Below are positions 22,046-32,811 of a stretch of 64,000 bases of DNA, piece by piece (positions within the stretch are counted from its first letter, which is position 1; every line of letters begins with the position of its first letter). The notes beneath the pieces are model-generated. The model did no database searches and had not been told where the DNA came from. It saw nothing but the letters and a program-made list of their open reading frames with translations. This DNA comes from Meconema thalassinum (Eukaryota; Arthropoda; Insecta; Orthoptera; Tettigoniidae): the NCBI GenBank assembly GCA_946902985.2, contig OX336395.1:291643065-291707064 (forward strand), in the 5' to 3' direction. The position numbers were made by a program, and so were the translations under genes.

Positions 22046-22682
22046 ATAATAACCCCTAGAACAGAGCGCATGGGACGCAGAGAATACCTTGTATTTGACC
22101 ATGACCTCCTCGATTACCCCACTATCACACTAGGTCACGCAGTGAAATTTGGAACTCAGCGCAGGTGCGATGCTTTCCTTACCTAATTGGTCAAACAACT
22201 GCTTCTTGAGCTCTGATTGGTGGGAGAAACTTTCCCATAATGAAAGCTTGTACTATAATGAGCCTCATTATAGTACAGTTTTCTGACATATAATATTTAC
22301 ATTTCGACATCGTCGAACATAAAATGTTTTACGCGAGTAAAGCGAAAAGTTCTTGAATTATGTATACACTTACATAATCCAGTCGTTGGTCATTGATCCA
22401 AAGATTGGTTTTATTCAAAATAAATCACACCTCCCCGTAATGACGTCACTGGTTCTACTACTTATAATGTGTAGGACGTAATATGATAGGCTTAACTTAA
22501 CTTAAGATAATTATTATACCTAGTCTAAATTTAGATATTAGACTCAGTCTAACGCCCCCGGCGTTAGCTTTACCCCACCCTCCATAAGAACAGCATGGGG
22601 TAGTTGCGTGTGCCCCGTATACTTGGGTGTGCGCTTAGCCCCAGCGCTAGAGAGCATCCATCCATCGAGTTTTGCACTTAGG
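22046..22682. other. No gene; contains a perfect palindrome
   Basis: Unique-looking sequence with no convincing frame. At 22250-22276 the arms GTACTATAATGAG and CTCATTATAGTAC are exact complements separated by one base. Confidence 0.6.
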
Positions 22683-22694
22683 TCGTTGGCATGT

Positions 22695-22748
22695 GATAAT
22701 GATGATAATTGTTGTTTTAAGGGGCCTAACATCTAGGTTATCGGCCCA
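22695..22748 (-). mobile_element. 54-bp hairpin retroposon (type I)
   Basis: On the minus strand: GGGCCGATAACCTAG...TTAGGCCCC hairpin, then TTAAAACAACAATTATCATC tail. Flanked by 12-bp duplications TCGTTGGCATGT (22683-22694 and 22749-22760). Confidence 0.9.
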
Positions 22749-23008
22749 TCGTTGGCATGTCCTCGATTAGGTTTGGTTAGGTAGATTAGACGAGGATAGC
22801 TTGACTAGGATAGGCTAGGTTAAGCTATGCTCACCATCTTTATTTGAAAAGCACGCCATCCATGTTTGTGGTTGCGCGCGGTCACCATCTTGAAGGTGGG
22901 GAGGTGGCGGTGGACACAGAACCTATCAAAAACCACTACTCGTCAACGACACCTAGCTGCGAACCTGGCTACTAGGTGCCACCACAACCAGCACCTGGCG
23001 ACGACCAT

Positions 23009-23225
23009 TGGAACTTTATAGAGCGTTAATCAAACCTAACCTACAAATTTAGCTTCACATAATTGTAGTTAGTGCAAGGTTCTTTTACATGCCATAAATC
23101 TATGATATGGGCCCGCCGGCTTTACTTCCCTTCCGAAGGAAAGCATACTAATAGGGATTTTTAACGCTCTTAAAAATCCAACGACGTCGACCGGGTTTGA
23201 ACCCGCAATCTTGGGAACTTGAATC
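23009..23225 (-). mobile_element. SINE family A, divergent copy
   Basis: Minus-strand body with TTTACATGCCATAAATCTATG inverse and tRNA B-box GGGTTTGAACCC at about 23196. The head ends near 23225. More diverged than the other copies. Confidence 0.8.
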
Positions 23226-23410
23226 CATAAATGTACAGGAACCACTGCTCCAGGTTCGCTTTTAATTTTAGGATTCCTTAACACACTCTGTTCAGTGTCC
23301 AGTTCTTGCAATTCATCTTTTAATTTAAGAAGCAATAACATTTACCAGGATAGGTAATGCAAGATATGTTCGGTAGGCCATTGACTTAAAATTTCCTGTA
23401 TGGTAAGGTA

Positions 23411-23659
23411 CATGTTTTGGACCCTTCGATGGAGTTTTCTTCAGCTCTGATTCAAGGCAAAATTTATTCTAATTAAAACTTAAGAGTACCGGTAAAACTA
23501 AGTAAACTGTAAATAAATAAATCGATATCCTTACAAAACATGAAATTTAAAAAAAAATGAATTGAAATATTTACAGTTTAGTTATTTTTACTTTAATCTT
23601 TAATTAGAATAGATTTTGTGTTAGATTTTAGCTGAAGAAGACTCCATCGAAACATGTAC
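23411..23659. repeat. Inverted repeat with TGAAGA...CGAAAC motif
   Basis: Left arm CATGTTTTGGACCCTTCGAT (23411) and right arm ATCGAAACATG (23647) are imperfect complements that extend through AGCTGAAGAAGACTCC. The core of the interval is AT-rich. No coding capacity. Confidence 0.6.
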
Positions 23660-23868
23660 AGTCCTTTACTTGTAAAGGTACCGTATCAAAAATTAAAAAG
23701 TGGCCGCACTTTTCTTTCGAATGCCTTCGCTGTTTGACCATTGTAGCCTACATATTTTTCAGACTTCGTTCGTTTAATATACAGTATATTTTTTAAAAGA
23801 GCATCAAAACTGGTAGAGGAAAACCTCAATTGAAACTCAGTTCAATATAAAAGATTCCTTACTTATGT

Positions 23869-23900
23869 CCATAACGAATAGAATATATTCTATTCGTTAT
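23869..23900. repeat. Perfect 32-bp palindrome
   Basis: CATAACGAATAGAATA followed directly by its exact complement TATTCTATTCGTTATG, with no spacer. AT-rich. Possible cruciform or fold-back artefact. Confidence 0.9.
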
Positions 23901-25089
23901 GTTATGTCTTTAATGAAAGAAAAAAGAAAAAAAAAACTGGCGATTTTCGGTTCGCTTTCTGGACGGAATAGGAAGTACAATTTTTTTTCTTAGGCCTAAC
24001 ACCACATAGATGATACAAATATGCTAAGTTGTCAGAAGAACTTTAATTATAATTTGTAAAATATTCTGTATTAGTATAATTTGCAATTCTTGAGCACAAA
24101 CGAATAATGAAATAAATTACGATCTGATTTGTCCAACGTAGTTTGTCTGAATGCTGCAAGCGCATTCTCTTGAGTGTGTTTTGTACTACAATTTCTCTCG
24201 AGAAGGTTAGCGAAGATGAATTCCATAAGATTAATTTCACGACGTAATATATTAAATATGTATTCAATAGGGTAAGTTATCGGCTGGTTCATTGTATAGG
24301 TATAATATAGCTTGTTTATGTACATTATTATGTTTTTTAAATGTTACTTTGTAGCAAATGGAGACAAGGTTATCGGCGAGGCCTAGGCTACACAGTAGTA
24401 ACACTTCGGCAATCGAATTAAGTTACTAATTTGCTTTGCCTCCTGAAGTGCACTATTATATTATAGGCCTATTTTCTTTACATCGATATTAAGTAAATTC
24501 TTGGTGATAGTTAAATATCTCGGTACACGCCCATTTTTTTTATTTTTTAAGGAGAATGAGGCAATTTATCATCTCTATAATTTCAAGTTTCTATTAAACC
24601 TCATCCTCAAGGGCTCACAAGTGGCAAAGCATGACCGTTCTCCACTTGTAATAGGCTCCTTTTTGAATCTTCCTTGTCCTATTTCTCTTAGTCATCTTAT
24701 TCTCCTAACCCTACACCAGTAGCTCTCTAAATGCTTGGGTGACCCCATTATTTATTTAAACTGCAAGTAGGGCATCAAACCCAGGTGACAAGTGCTTCAA
24801 TGGAAGACACTTTAAGATAAGCCTCTGTGGTTTGAGACTCGGGATTAGTTTCGTGCTCTGCTAAGACATTGTCATTTGTACTGCTCGGGTCCAAGCTCTG
24901 TGAATTTGCGGGGTGAGGGGTAGGGGGCAGGCGAGAAGAGAAGGACCTGTCAACAGCGCTCCGTCTTATCTGCTATTCCTGTCTATTCCAATACTGCTAA
25001 CTTATGTCCGTTGCTCAATCCACTGTGGTTTTGCGAATGAGTGAGTGAGTCACTGACCAATGTAGCCTATTTGGTTCTGTTACTATGCA
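23901..25089. other. No gene recognised
   Basis: AT-rich sequence with short frames only; nothing matches a known family. Confidence 0.5.
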
Positions 25090-25808
25090 CGCCTGAGGAT
25101 TTGAATGGTATGCACTCAGTCTTGAGAAAAGAATTCATGATGAAAATTAATAAATGTAAAACAAAAATACTGGAATGCAGCCGAAATAAATCAGAAACCT
25201 CTATGGACGTCAAATTGGCAGGTGAAAAGCTGAAGGAAGTAGGAGACTTCTGTTACTTTGGAAGCAAAATAACCAGTGATGGGCGAAGCAAAGAGGATAT
25301 AAAAAGTAACTTGGCTCAGGCAAGGAAAGCATTTCTACAAAAAAGGAATCTGTTGACATCGAATATAGATTTAGGTATTAGGAAGTCATTTTTGAAAGCC
25401 TTTGTCTGGAGCGTGGCGCTCTATGGAAGTGGAACTTGGACTTTTGGTGCAGCAGAAAAGAGGAGAATTGAAGCGTTTGAAATGTGGTGTTACAGGAGAA
25501 TGATGATCAGATGGGTGGATAGGTTTCCAAACGAACAGGTATTAAGACTAGTGGGAGAGGAGAGAAGTTTCTGGCGACTGCTAATGAAGAGAAGAGATAG
25601 GTTGGTAGGACACATACTAAGACACCCAGGAATGGCAAGCTTAGTTATGGAAGGAAGGGTTGAGGACAAGAACTGTAGGGGTAGACCAAGGTTAGGATAT
25701 GTTAAACAAATTGTCTCGGATGTAGGGTGTGGTAGCTATGTAGAGATGAAACGATTAGCTCAGGACAGGGAGGCATGGAGATCTGCATCAAACCAGTCAA
25801 AAGACTGA
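25090..25808 (+). pseudogene. 5'-truncated LINE, ORF2 C-terminal region
   Basis: An open stretch to the natural stop reads KINKCKTKILECSRNK, VGDFCYFGSKITSDGRSKED, SFLKAFVWSVALYGSGTWT, RRIEAFEMWCYRRMM, RLVGHILRH and RGRPRLGYVKQI, ending DREAWRSASNQSKD. These blocks lie downstream of the RT catalytic site in RTE-like/insect endonuclease-reverse transcriptases. Truncation at about 25090 removes endonuclease and RT core. The 719-bp remnant is uninterrupted, so insertion is fairly recent. Clade tentative. Confidence 0.85.
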
Positions 25809-26276
25809 AGACTCATACAACTATGCATGTAGCGGGAAACCTAATCACTCGTCACCATCACTTCTCATAATCTGCGATCCACATTCCTCTCAGGTTCACG
25901 CAGCTTGGACCCGTGCAGTAGCTTTCAGTCGGTCAGTAAGATTGTGCCCAATGAATACAAGATACAAATGTGTAAAAACACTCCTGGACCATCAAGAGGT
26001 CATCAGATCCTGATCACTGTGTAGTTGTTAAAAAAGGGACAGTCAGTCTGAAAGACTAGACTTTGTATCATTTTAAATGCTACAAATTCTGAAAAAAGCT
26101 AGAAAGGCTGGAGGCTTCTCGCGTGTTAGAAAATTATCTGCATAATACTTATCTTGCTTATCTTGTTTCAAATTACTCGCGAACAGCAAGTGCAAACCAA
26201 GGACAAAGCAAAGTCAAGCGCGTTGGATGCCGTCACGCTCACCATAGCTCGCGGGGACGTGCCCCTTCCATCCAGT
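25809..26276. other. No gene recognised
   Basis: LINE 3' flank and unassigned sequence. Confidence 0.5.
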
Positions 26277-26290
26277 CTAAAAACACTTAT

Positions 26291-26346
26291 GATGATGATG
26301 ATGATAATTGTTGTTTTAAGGGGCCTAACATCTAGGTTATCGGCCC
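26291..26346 (-). mobile_element. 56-bp hairpin retroposon (type I)
   Basis: Minus strand: GGGGCCGATAACCTAG... with the (ATC)n tail. Flanked by a perfect 14-bp duplication CTAAAAACACTTAT (26277-26290 and 26347-26360). The 5' end falls exactly at the base of the hairpin. Confidence 0.93.
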
Positions 26347-26360
26347 CTAAAAACACTTAT

Positions 26361-26690
26361 AGTGGGCGACGTATTGAAGATAGAGATATGCTCTCACGGA
26401 CTTTTTTTGTAGAACTTTTCATGCTGACCAATTCTTACGCTCATAGTATATTGATATTTTTAACGGTTTGCCTAGCGTAAGCTTATGAAGCGCACGGACG
26501 CCAAGTTTGTTTTCGACTATTTCACTGAAATCGTTACTGCTTGGCTTCCTTTCATCATAAATAAATTATTTTCTACAGAATCTTTCCTCGAGATATCCTT
26601 TACAGAATGGTGAAAACCGCATCAAAATCCATCCAGTGGTTCTCGAGATTACCCGTGACATCCAAGAATCAGGGATTAACGAAGTAGAGA
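26361..26690 (-). mobile_element. Helitron 5' end fragment
   Basis: Reverse complement of the 5' region of the Helitron at 37024, e.g. GGTAATCTCGAGAACC and CACTATAAGTATTTTTACG equivalents. Homology stops near the Helitron's 5' TC end. Non-coding. Confidence 0.75.
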
Positions 26691-27296
26691 TTGTCGGGGA
26701 ACACATGCACCAAGAGGTACTATGACGTCACACACCTCAGTGCATCTGGGTACATTTCGTCCCCTCACCGTAACGTAACGCCAGACCCCAGCGTAACGAC
26801 AAAGTCGACAAGATCATTTAAAATGATAAAATAATACTGAAATAATTAATTACACTACTACAGTATTAATGGAACTCTGCCATCCTCCCTTTTCATCACT
26901 TTTAACAAGATAGCTTACTGAAAATATATCATTTATGATTAAAATACCTTTCTGGAAGTCCTAGCGAGTTCATTTGTTTCAATTCCCACTGTCTACTCCG
27001 GAAATATATTTACTTTTCACGTAAAGCAAGCTTTTTTGGTCGTGTTCATTTGAACATCGTCCACCATTCTACATCGACATCGGACACTACGTCATACCCA
27101 CGTGACACATTGCCAACATGAATAATGAAATAAAAGGCAAAACCATTGGCCTGGATAAAGATTGATGCGTGACTACCCCCACTCTGCGTGACAAAAACCA
27201 GGGGTGTTATCTGTGCGGGCCGCGCTACCCAACCACCATTGGTCTGGACGAAAATATTGGTCTAGGCAAAACCATTGGTCGGCTGGATGCGATATA
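26691..27296. other. No gene recognised
   Basis: A short partial duplication (GGCAAAACCATTGG at 27136 and 27268) but no coding region. Confidence 0.5.
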
Positions 27297-27924
27297 CAGA
27301 GAGTTTATTTTGTATCTGGCGGTGACCCTCGCTTGCCCACTCGCCCGTGCCGCGAGCCTGTCTCCCGCCACACACTTTGCAGTTATGCAGCGCCAGCGCG
27401 GCACTGAGTCATTAAGTATAGGAATTTGTACTTACCTAGTTCTCAGCTGGTGCTGAAAATGTTCGCCATTCACTGCTATACATCGCTGGCACCTTATTAT
27501 GAAACTGGCATTTACTTTCTGAAGTTCCTCAGCACCGATTGACTGTATTTCAGCTGTAATATAGTCTTTAGGCTGTCTGTTTGAACTTTTTTGCTAGATC
27601 TTTTATTGTATTGACGCTAGGCAGGGGTCTGTTTGGAAATTTCTGATGGAATTTCCGCAGTGTTTTCGCACAAGATTTCCTTTACTTTATGAAGGTATTA
27701 TATATATATACACACGTTCACGTAATGAAAATCGCATTGGAACAGTGCACTAAACAAGTGAACAATTGACTAAACTGAACCTCACACTGTTAAAGCTCTC
27801 AGCAGACTGCAAAGGAGGGAAATTTGTAGCGCCAAGAAGCGGATTGCGGCCAAGTGCTCGGCGGGAGACCGGCTCGCGCCGCGGGCAAGCGAGGGTCTCC
27901 GTCAGATACAAAATAAACTCTCTG
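27297..27924 (-). mobile_element. Tc1/mariner deletion derivative with long TIRs
   Basis: CAGAGAGTTTATTTTGTATC at 27297 and its exact complement ending at 27924; both ends abut TA (27295-27296 and 27925-27926). TIR similarity extends through GACCCTCGCTTGCCC. Inside, 27450-27580 is the 3' end of a transposase in minus orientation (inverse of CTGAAATACAGTCAATCGG), sharing a family with 28365-28790. 628 bp, non-autonomous. Confidence 0.85.
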
Positions 27925-28249
27925 TAGTACCGAATGCTTGGGGTTGGCATTATGGACTCGTCCACAAAGATGGCTGTCAGAGCTCCAATTTCAACTATAT
28001 AAGTCGTGCCCCTATTTGGGGGGGGGGGGGGGGGGGTTTGGTGGGTCTATGACAGCGGAGGAGTGAACATCTAATACTAAACCTTCTCCAGATCTTCTCC
28101 CCACTATTAATTCAGGTAATTGCAGTTTTTAAAAATTTGTATGTACAAAGGATGGCGTCAACTGCAGCGCCACCACTTCTCCTACTTTACAATACTACTT
28201 GCTTTGTCGAGAATCTATATTCTCATGCGGTAGGCCTACATGTTTTGGT

Positions 28250-28885
28250 CCTAGAGAGAGTTAAGTTTGTATGTAACGGAGACCCTCGCTTGCCTGTGGC
28301 GCGAGCCTGGCTCCCGCCACGCACTTTGCCGTTATGCGGCGCCTGCACGGCACTGAGTCATTGAGTATAGGAATTTGTACTTACCTAGTTCACAACTGGT
28401 GCTGAAAATGTTCGCCATTCACTGCTACACATCACTGGCACCTTTTTATGAAATTGGCATTTACTTTCTGAAGTTCCTCAGCACCGATTAACTGTATTTC
28501 AGCTGTAATATAGCCTTTAAGCTCATTTATAGTGTGAGGGTTTCTCGCATACACTCTATTTTTAAGCGTCCCCCACAAATAAAAGTCACATGGTGATAAG
28601 TCTGGGCTTCGCGGGGGCCACACGTTCCGACTTATAATCCTCGTACCGAAAATGCGACGCAATTTTTGTCATGGATGCTTCGGCAGTGTGAGCAGTGGCA
28701 GATTCTTGTTGAAAGTAATTTGACAATCACTCTCCGTAAGTCAGTTCGTCAAAAAATTGGTCAAGGATCACATTGAAGTACAAATTCCTATACTCAATGA
28801 CTCAGTGCCGTGAAGCGCCGCATAACGGCAAAGTGCCTGGCGGGAGACAGGCGCGAAACTCGGGCGAGCGAGGGTCTCCGTCTAG
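28250..28885 (-). mobile_element. Second copy of the Tc1/mariner derivative
   Basis: Shares ACGGAGACCCTCGCTTGCC (28276) and its inverse (28865-28880), then GGCACTGAGTCATTGAGTAT and its inverse at 28790-28810. The outermost TIR bases are diverged, so exact ends are approximate. Carries more transposase than the copy at 27297. Confidence 0.75.
28365..28790 (-). pseudogene. Mariner-like transposase C-terminal relic
   Basis: The minus-strand frame 28662-28432 reads FGTRIISRNVWPPRSPDLSPCDFYLWGTLKNRVYARNPHT..., the DDE domain end, with a degenerate tail NGEHFQHQL after a stop. Just upstream in another frame is FQQESATAHTAEASM, where the family's catalytic Asp (normally FQQD) is Glu. The third acidic residue of CDFYLWG is kept. 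Frameshift at about 28665. Enzymatically dead. Confidence 0.85.
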
Positions 28886-29121
28886 TGGGTGAAACTTTAT
28901 AGGGTGTTTTGGTGCCAACGCTAGCTTGCCTTGTAGTAGTACCTGCTGACAACGTTAAAAACGCTAGCATTCATCGCGTACGTCAATATAGTCGAGTTGT
29001 ACTACTATGGATGGCAGCAAAAACTGAAAATTGTTGAGTATTCTTGCTAATGTTGTATATTTAATTAATATTTGAATATATATCAATAGTAAATATATAT
29101 TGCAGTGCTTAGAAAAGAATA

Positions 29122-29318
29122 TGGGGCGTGGTGGCTCAGCGGTCTAGCTGTATGCCTCTCACCAAGGCGGTCCGGGTTCGATTCCCGGTCAATGCATGTG
29201 AGATTTTCGAAGTGAAATGCCATGTCCTGTGGTTCGGATTCCACGTAAAAAGGAGGTCCCGTGGCTCATAATCACAAGATTCACGGTCACGTAAAACAAC
29301 AATCTTCCTTTTCCTTTT
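29122..29318 (+). mobile_element. tRNA-derived SINE (family B), full length
   Basis: TGGGGCGTGGTGGCTCAGCG head, B-box GGGTTCGATTCCCGG, body GTGAAATGCCATGTCCTGTG, and a TTCC-rich tail. 197 bp, flanked by 13-bp duplications TTAGAAAAGAATA (29109-29121 and 29319-29331). A copy of identical length sits at 38354. Confidence 0.93.
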
Positions 29319-29331
29319 TTAGAAAAGAATA

Positions 29332-30120
29332 CAATCGGTTTCGAACAATATTATACGAAGAAATTGAATTATCTTGAATCACACATCGATTTTAGTCGAT
29401 AAACTGCGCGCTCGAAAACTATATCAGATACTATCGATATAATTCAAAATAAGAGCTGGTTGTTCCAACACTTCCCGTAATTCAAACGTGATATTTATTA
29501 ATTCGATTGATAGGAAGTGCCGCATTGACAATTAAATAATACTGGTGTGTGATAAGTGCAGCTGTAGTTTTGTATTACCAATTCATTTTTAATAATGTAG
29601 TATAGTTGCCTACTCTTTCTATTTGTACATATCTGTGGGGTAGGCCTATGCCATGCTATGTGCTTTGTGGAAACATGGGCTGATAACCTTGTAACATCCA
29701 CAACTATTCTGATAGAGCCTATGTTTTCTTCTCTACCTGATATCACAGGGGGAAGAAATCGCCTATTATTAGACCAATTACTAAAATATGACCAATATAA
29801 GGCAGGGGAAAGAAAGAAAGGAATATAAAGTAGAGGTGGGGGGGATAGAATACGGGAAAGGGTCGAGTAGGCACGGGCCGGGAGGGGAGAGAGGCCAGGC
29901 CGGGGACGGATCGCGCTCGAAAGTGCATCGTCGCACCATCTCATATTGTCAGTTGGAACTACTTGCGCCCAGCAATAGGTTGGTGTCAAAATTTTGCAGT
30001 AAGTTGCAGCTCTACCCATCTATCCTCCTTGGTCTGCGTTACATACAAACTAAACTCTTTGTATTAGCAACTTCAACCAAATGCAAGTCTATGACACCAT
30101 AGGATGCAAGTCAAAAATTA
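29332..30120. other. No gene recognised
   Basis: Short frames only. A purine-rich stretch lies at 29805-29910. Confidence 0.5.
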
Positions 30121-30261
30121 AATCCCCCTAGTGGCTCACAACTTGTGGGACGTGGATTGGCGACCATGGGACCCAGCTGAGTCCGGCATTGCTTCCACTT
30201 ACTTGTGCCGGGCTCCTCTCCGTCTTCTTTCCTGTCAACCTCCCTTGGTCAACTCTTGTTC

Positions 30262-30312
30262 GAGGGGCAGATGACCTCGTAGTTCCGCCCCTTAAAACAA
30301 CAATAACTCACT
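30262..30312 (+). mobile_element. 51-bp hairpin retroposon (type II) nested in a related element
   Basis: GAGGGGCAGATGACCTCG...CCGCCCCTTAAAACAAC. Flanked by AACTCTTGTTC (30251-30261) and AACTTTTGTTC (30313-30323), 10 of 11 identical. The paralogue at about 34677 has the uninterrupted TCTTGTTCTTTTCCG. Confidence 0.85.
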
Positions 30313-30621
30313 AACTTTTGTTCTTTTCCGAACCCGACGGTATTAGGGTATCTGAGGCCTAGGGAGTCTTCCACTTTCCTGCCTTAATTGGCCCTTGTCT
30401 CATCTTTCCTGATCCCTCATTCTTCGAGGGGTCAGACCTCTTGTTTTCTTTTCATTCTATTTCCTTTTCTCCCTTAAGATCCACGCACTGTTTTTTGTTA
30501 ATTGGCTCCCCATGTTTCTAAATTATCTTTAGCGAATTTTTGGAATCTGCATTACATTTTGTGGGTATTTTCAATCTAAGTTGCATTATGTGAGTCTTTT
30601 CTTGTAAATTCCCTTTTGTAA

Positions 30622-30896
30622 GGCGGTTTCGGTGGCATAGTTGGTAGCATGCTGAGCTTCTACGCCCAAGATCGCGGGTTCAAACCCGGCCGAAGTCGTC
30701 GGATTTTTTAAGAGCGTTAAAAATCCCTCAGTATGCCTTCCTTTGGAGGGGAAGTAAAGCCGGCGGTCCCATGTCATAGATTTATGGCATGTTAAAGAAC
30801 CTTCCAATAATTACACCTGTGTGAAGCTAAATTAGGTTAAAAATGTAAACAACGCTCAGGTTCCTACGTTCGTTGCCAGGAGCCGACTGCGGTGGC
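30622..30896 (+). mobile_element. tRNA-derived SINE (family A)
   Basis: GGCGGTTTCGGTGGCATAG head, B-box GCGGGTTCAAACCC, and body as at 18741. Followed by 30930-31125, the inverted counterpart of 2960-3155. Confidence 0.88.
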
Positions 30897-31287
30897 TTCT
30901 AGTAGCCAAGTTCTGAACTAGTAGTTGTTGACTGTGGCGTTTGGCAGCAAAAGTAGGAACTACTTGAAAAATCCAAAGTCTGCAGTCCTTACTTGAATTA
31001 AGAAACGGATAACTCACACTAATACCATCATCACAATTAACACCGGTTATCAGACAGATTCTACACACACCCAAAGTACATTGGGCTACATGACCGCGTT
31101 GTCTCAGCCCCTAAACTGAGGAACCAACCAACCCTTTTGTACTACCACTCTCCATTTTGTGAGTCATTTCAATCTGAGTTCAATTTTGTAAGTATTTTCA
31201 GTCTCACTTAATGTTCGTTATGGTTTCCATCTCATTGTCATTTTCGCTATCACCCAGACCATTAGGGGCCGATAACCTAGATGTAAT

Positions 31288-32720
31288 AATAATAAATTTT
31301 ATTTCAGCCAATGGCCATAATAATAGGAATACCATACAAGCTCATTCGGTACCAAATTTTGTAAGAGACATGTGACGTTCACTGCATGTTAATACATGAT
31401 ATCTTTCACATGATCTCTTACCTAAAATACACACGCAGTTTAAGTTTTGCTGGTGATACTTCTTTTCTGTGCAAACTTTATAGTGAAAACCGTGCACTGC
31501 CATTCGTGTCATCATATGACGCAGTTCATAATTTGAGTTCATCCACTCACAAGTCGTCATGGCATCTGTACAGTAGAAGTCACTCCAAATATATTTCCTC
31601 TTGTCACGAAGTTCACTCAATATAAGCTCCAGTGGCGGGCAGCATCCATTGATTTCTTAAATCTTCGATATAAAATTGCTCTTTGGCCAATACATATACA
31701 AGGCGAGAGAATGTGTATTTCGAAAGATTGAGTAACTTTTTTAAATATACTGCCTTCACTCTTTCCATTTTCATCAGGTCATTCTTCGTCAGGTGTTCCC
31801 ATATATTTTCCAATGCATATGCAACTACGGGAGTAATTTTGAGCTTAATAACGCCATGCCTGTATCAAGGGACAATTTTCTTATGTCATTCATTGCTACA
31901 ATTGCTGTGTCAACTTTGTCTCGTATGTGCTTCGTAAATACAACTCCCTGTGTTTGGAATATTACTCCTAAGTACTTAAAATTGTTCACTAATCTTTTGC
32001 CCTTATATTCCAAATGATGATTAACTGACAGTCTACCTCCTTTTCTGAAGGCCATGAACATCGTCTTGTTTTCATTCAATTTAAATTCATTTTCGTCCGC
32101 CCAATTTACTAGTCTGTTGAAAGTCTCCTGTAACCTTAAGTGATGAGGATGTTAGCACCATGTCATCCGCATACATGTAGATGGAGACATCTTGATCCTC
32201 TATAATCTGTCACACATCAATGGTTGCAATATTGAACAGGAGATGACTTAGTGGGTCCACCCTGTAGCACACAGATTGTCTGTTCAATGCAATGCGATTC
32301 CATTCTGTTGTCATCAGTTCGTACTTGGCTACTCGTTAAGATATTTCTTATCAGTCTCGTTATATAGTGCTGGTGTCCTATCGGTGAATCTAACTTCTCC
32401 AGCATCTTCTTCCTGTTTTATAACCTAGATGTTAGGCCCCTTAAAACAACAATTATCATCATCATCTTCCTGTTTACTGAATCGAACGCTTTCGAAGAGT
32501 CAATAAATACCACATTCAACTTGCCTCTTCCGTGTCATAAGGCTTCCTCAATGTCATCTTGAAGACATTTAATTGCATGTATAGTTCACCTGCCTCTCCT
32601 AAATCCGAATTGTTCATCTGGAATTTTGTGTTCCGTTAGATCTGTCAGTCTCAATGTTAGTAGTTTTCATAATGTTGAATTTTGGGCTTATGCCGTGTTT
32701 GTTAACAATTTAAATCCTGA
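31288..32720 (-). pseudogene. LINE ORF2 relic, RT to C-terminus
   Basis: Minus-strand pieces in order: NVVFID-S-KAFDS (RT motif A, about 32485-32520), a stretch at 32217-32405, NENKTMFMAF...YLGVIFQTQGVVF (32079-31825), WEHLTKNDLMKMERVKAVYLKK (31813-31613), and CILGKRSCERYHVLTC...SLTKFGTE (to 31342). The tail is (TTA)n-like on the minus strand at 31288-31297. Multiple frameshifts. It carries a 46-bp hairpin retroposon at 32419. Confidence 0.8.
32419..32464 (+). mobile_element. 46-bp hairpin retroposon (type I)
   Basis: TATAACCTAGATGTTAGGCC...AACAACAATTATCATCATCA, flanked by 11-bp duplications TCTTCCTGTTT (32408-32418 and 32465-32475). Truncated a few bases inside the hairpin. It interrupts the LINE. 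Confidence 0.9.
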
Positions 32721-32811
32721 GCTTTCCAGAGCTATGCCCCTGTATGCATCTGGACTACCTGCATCTCCCTTTCCCTTACACAAAACTTTAGTGCCTCCAC
32801 TTCTTTTCTTC

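Larger units (their letters stand above)
30125..31287 (+). mobile_element. Long retroposon with terminal hairpin, interrupted copy
   Basis: Paralogue of 34668-35184: TTTTCCGAACCCGACGGTAT, CCTTAATTGGCCCTTGTCTC and, at the end, GGGGCCGATAACCTAGATG. It extends further 5' than the other copy. Interrupted by a hairpin retroposon (30262-30312) and SINE A (30622-30896), and truncated at 31287 where LINE tail sequence starts. Non-coding. Confidence 0.75.

Noticed and set aside
29498..30019. 173-residue minus-strand frame
   Set aside because: No recognisable motif, overlaps other frames, and lies over low-complexity purine/pyrimidine sequence.
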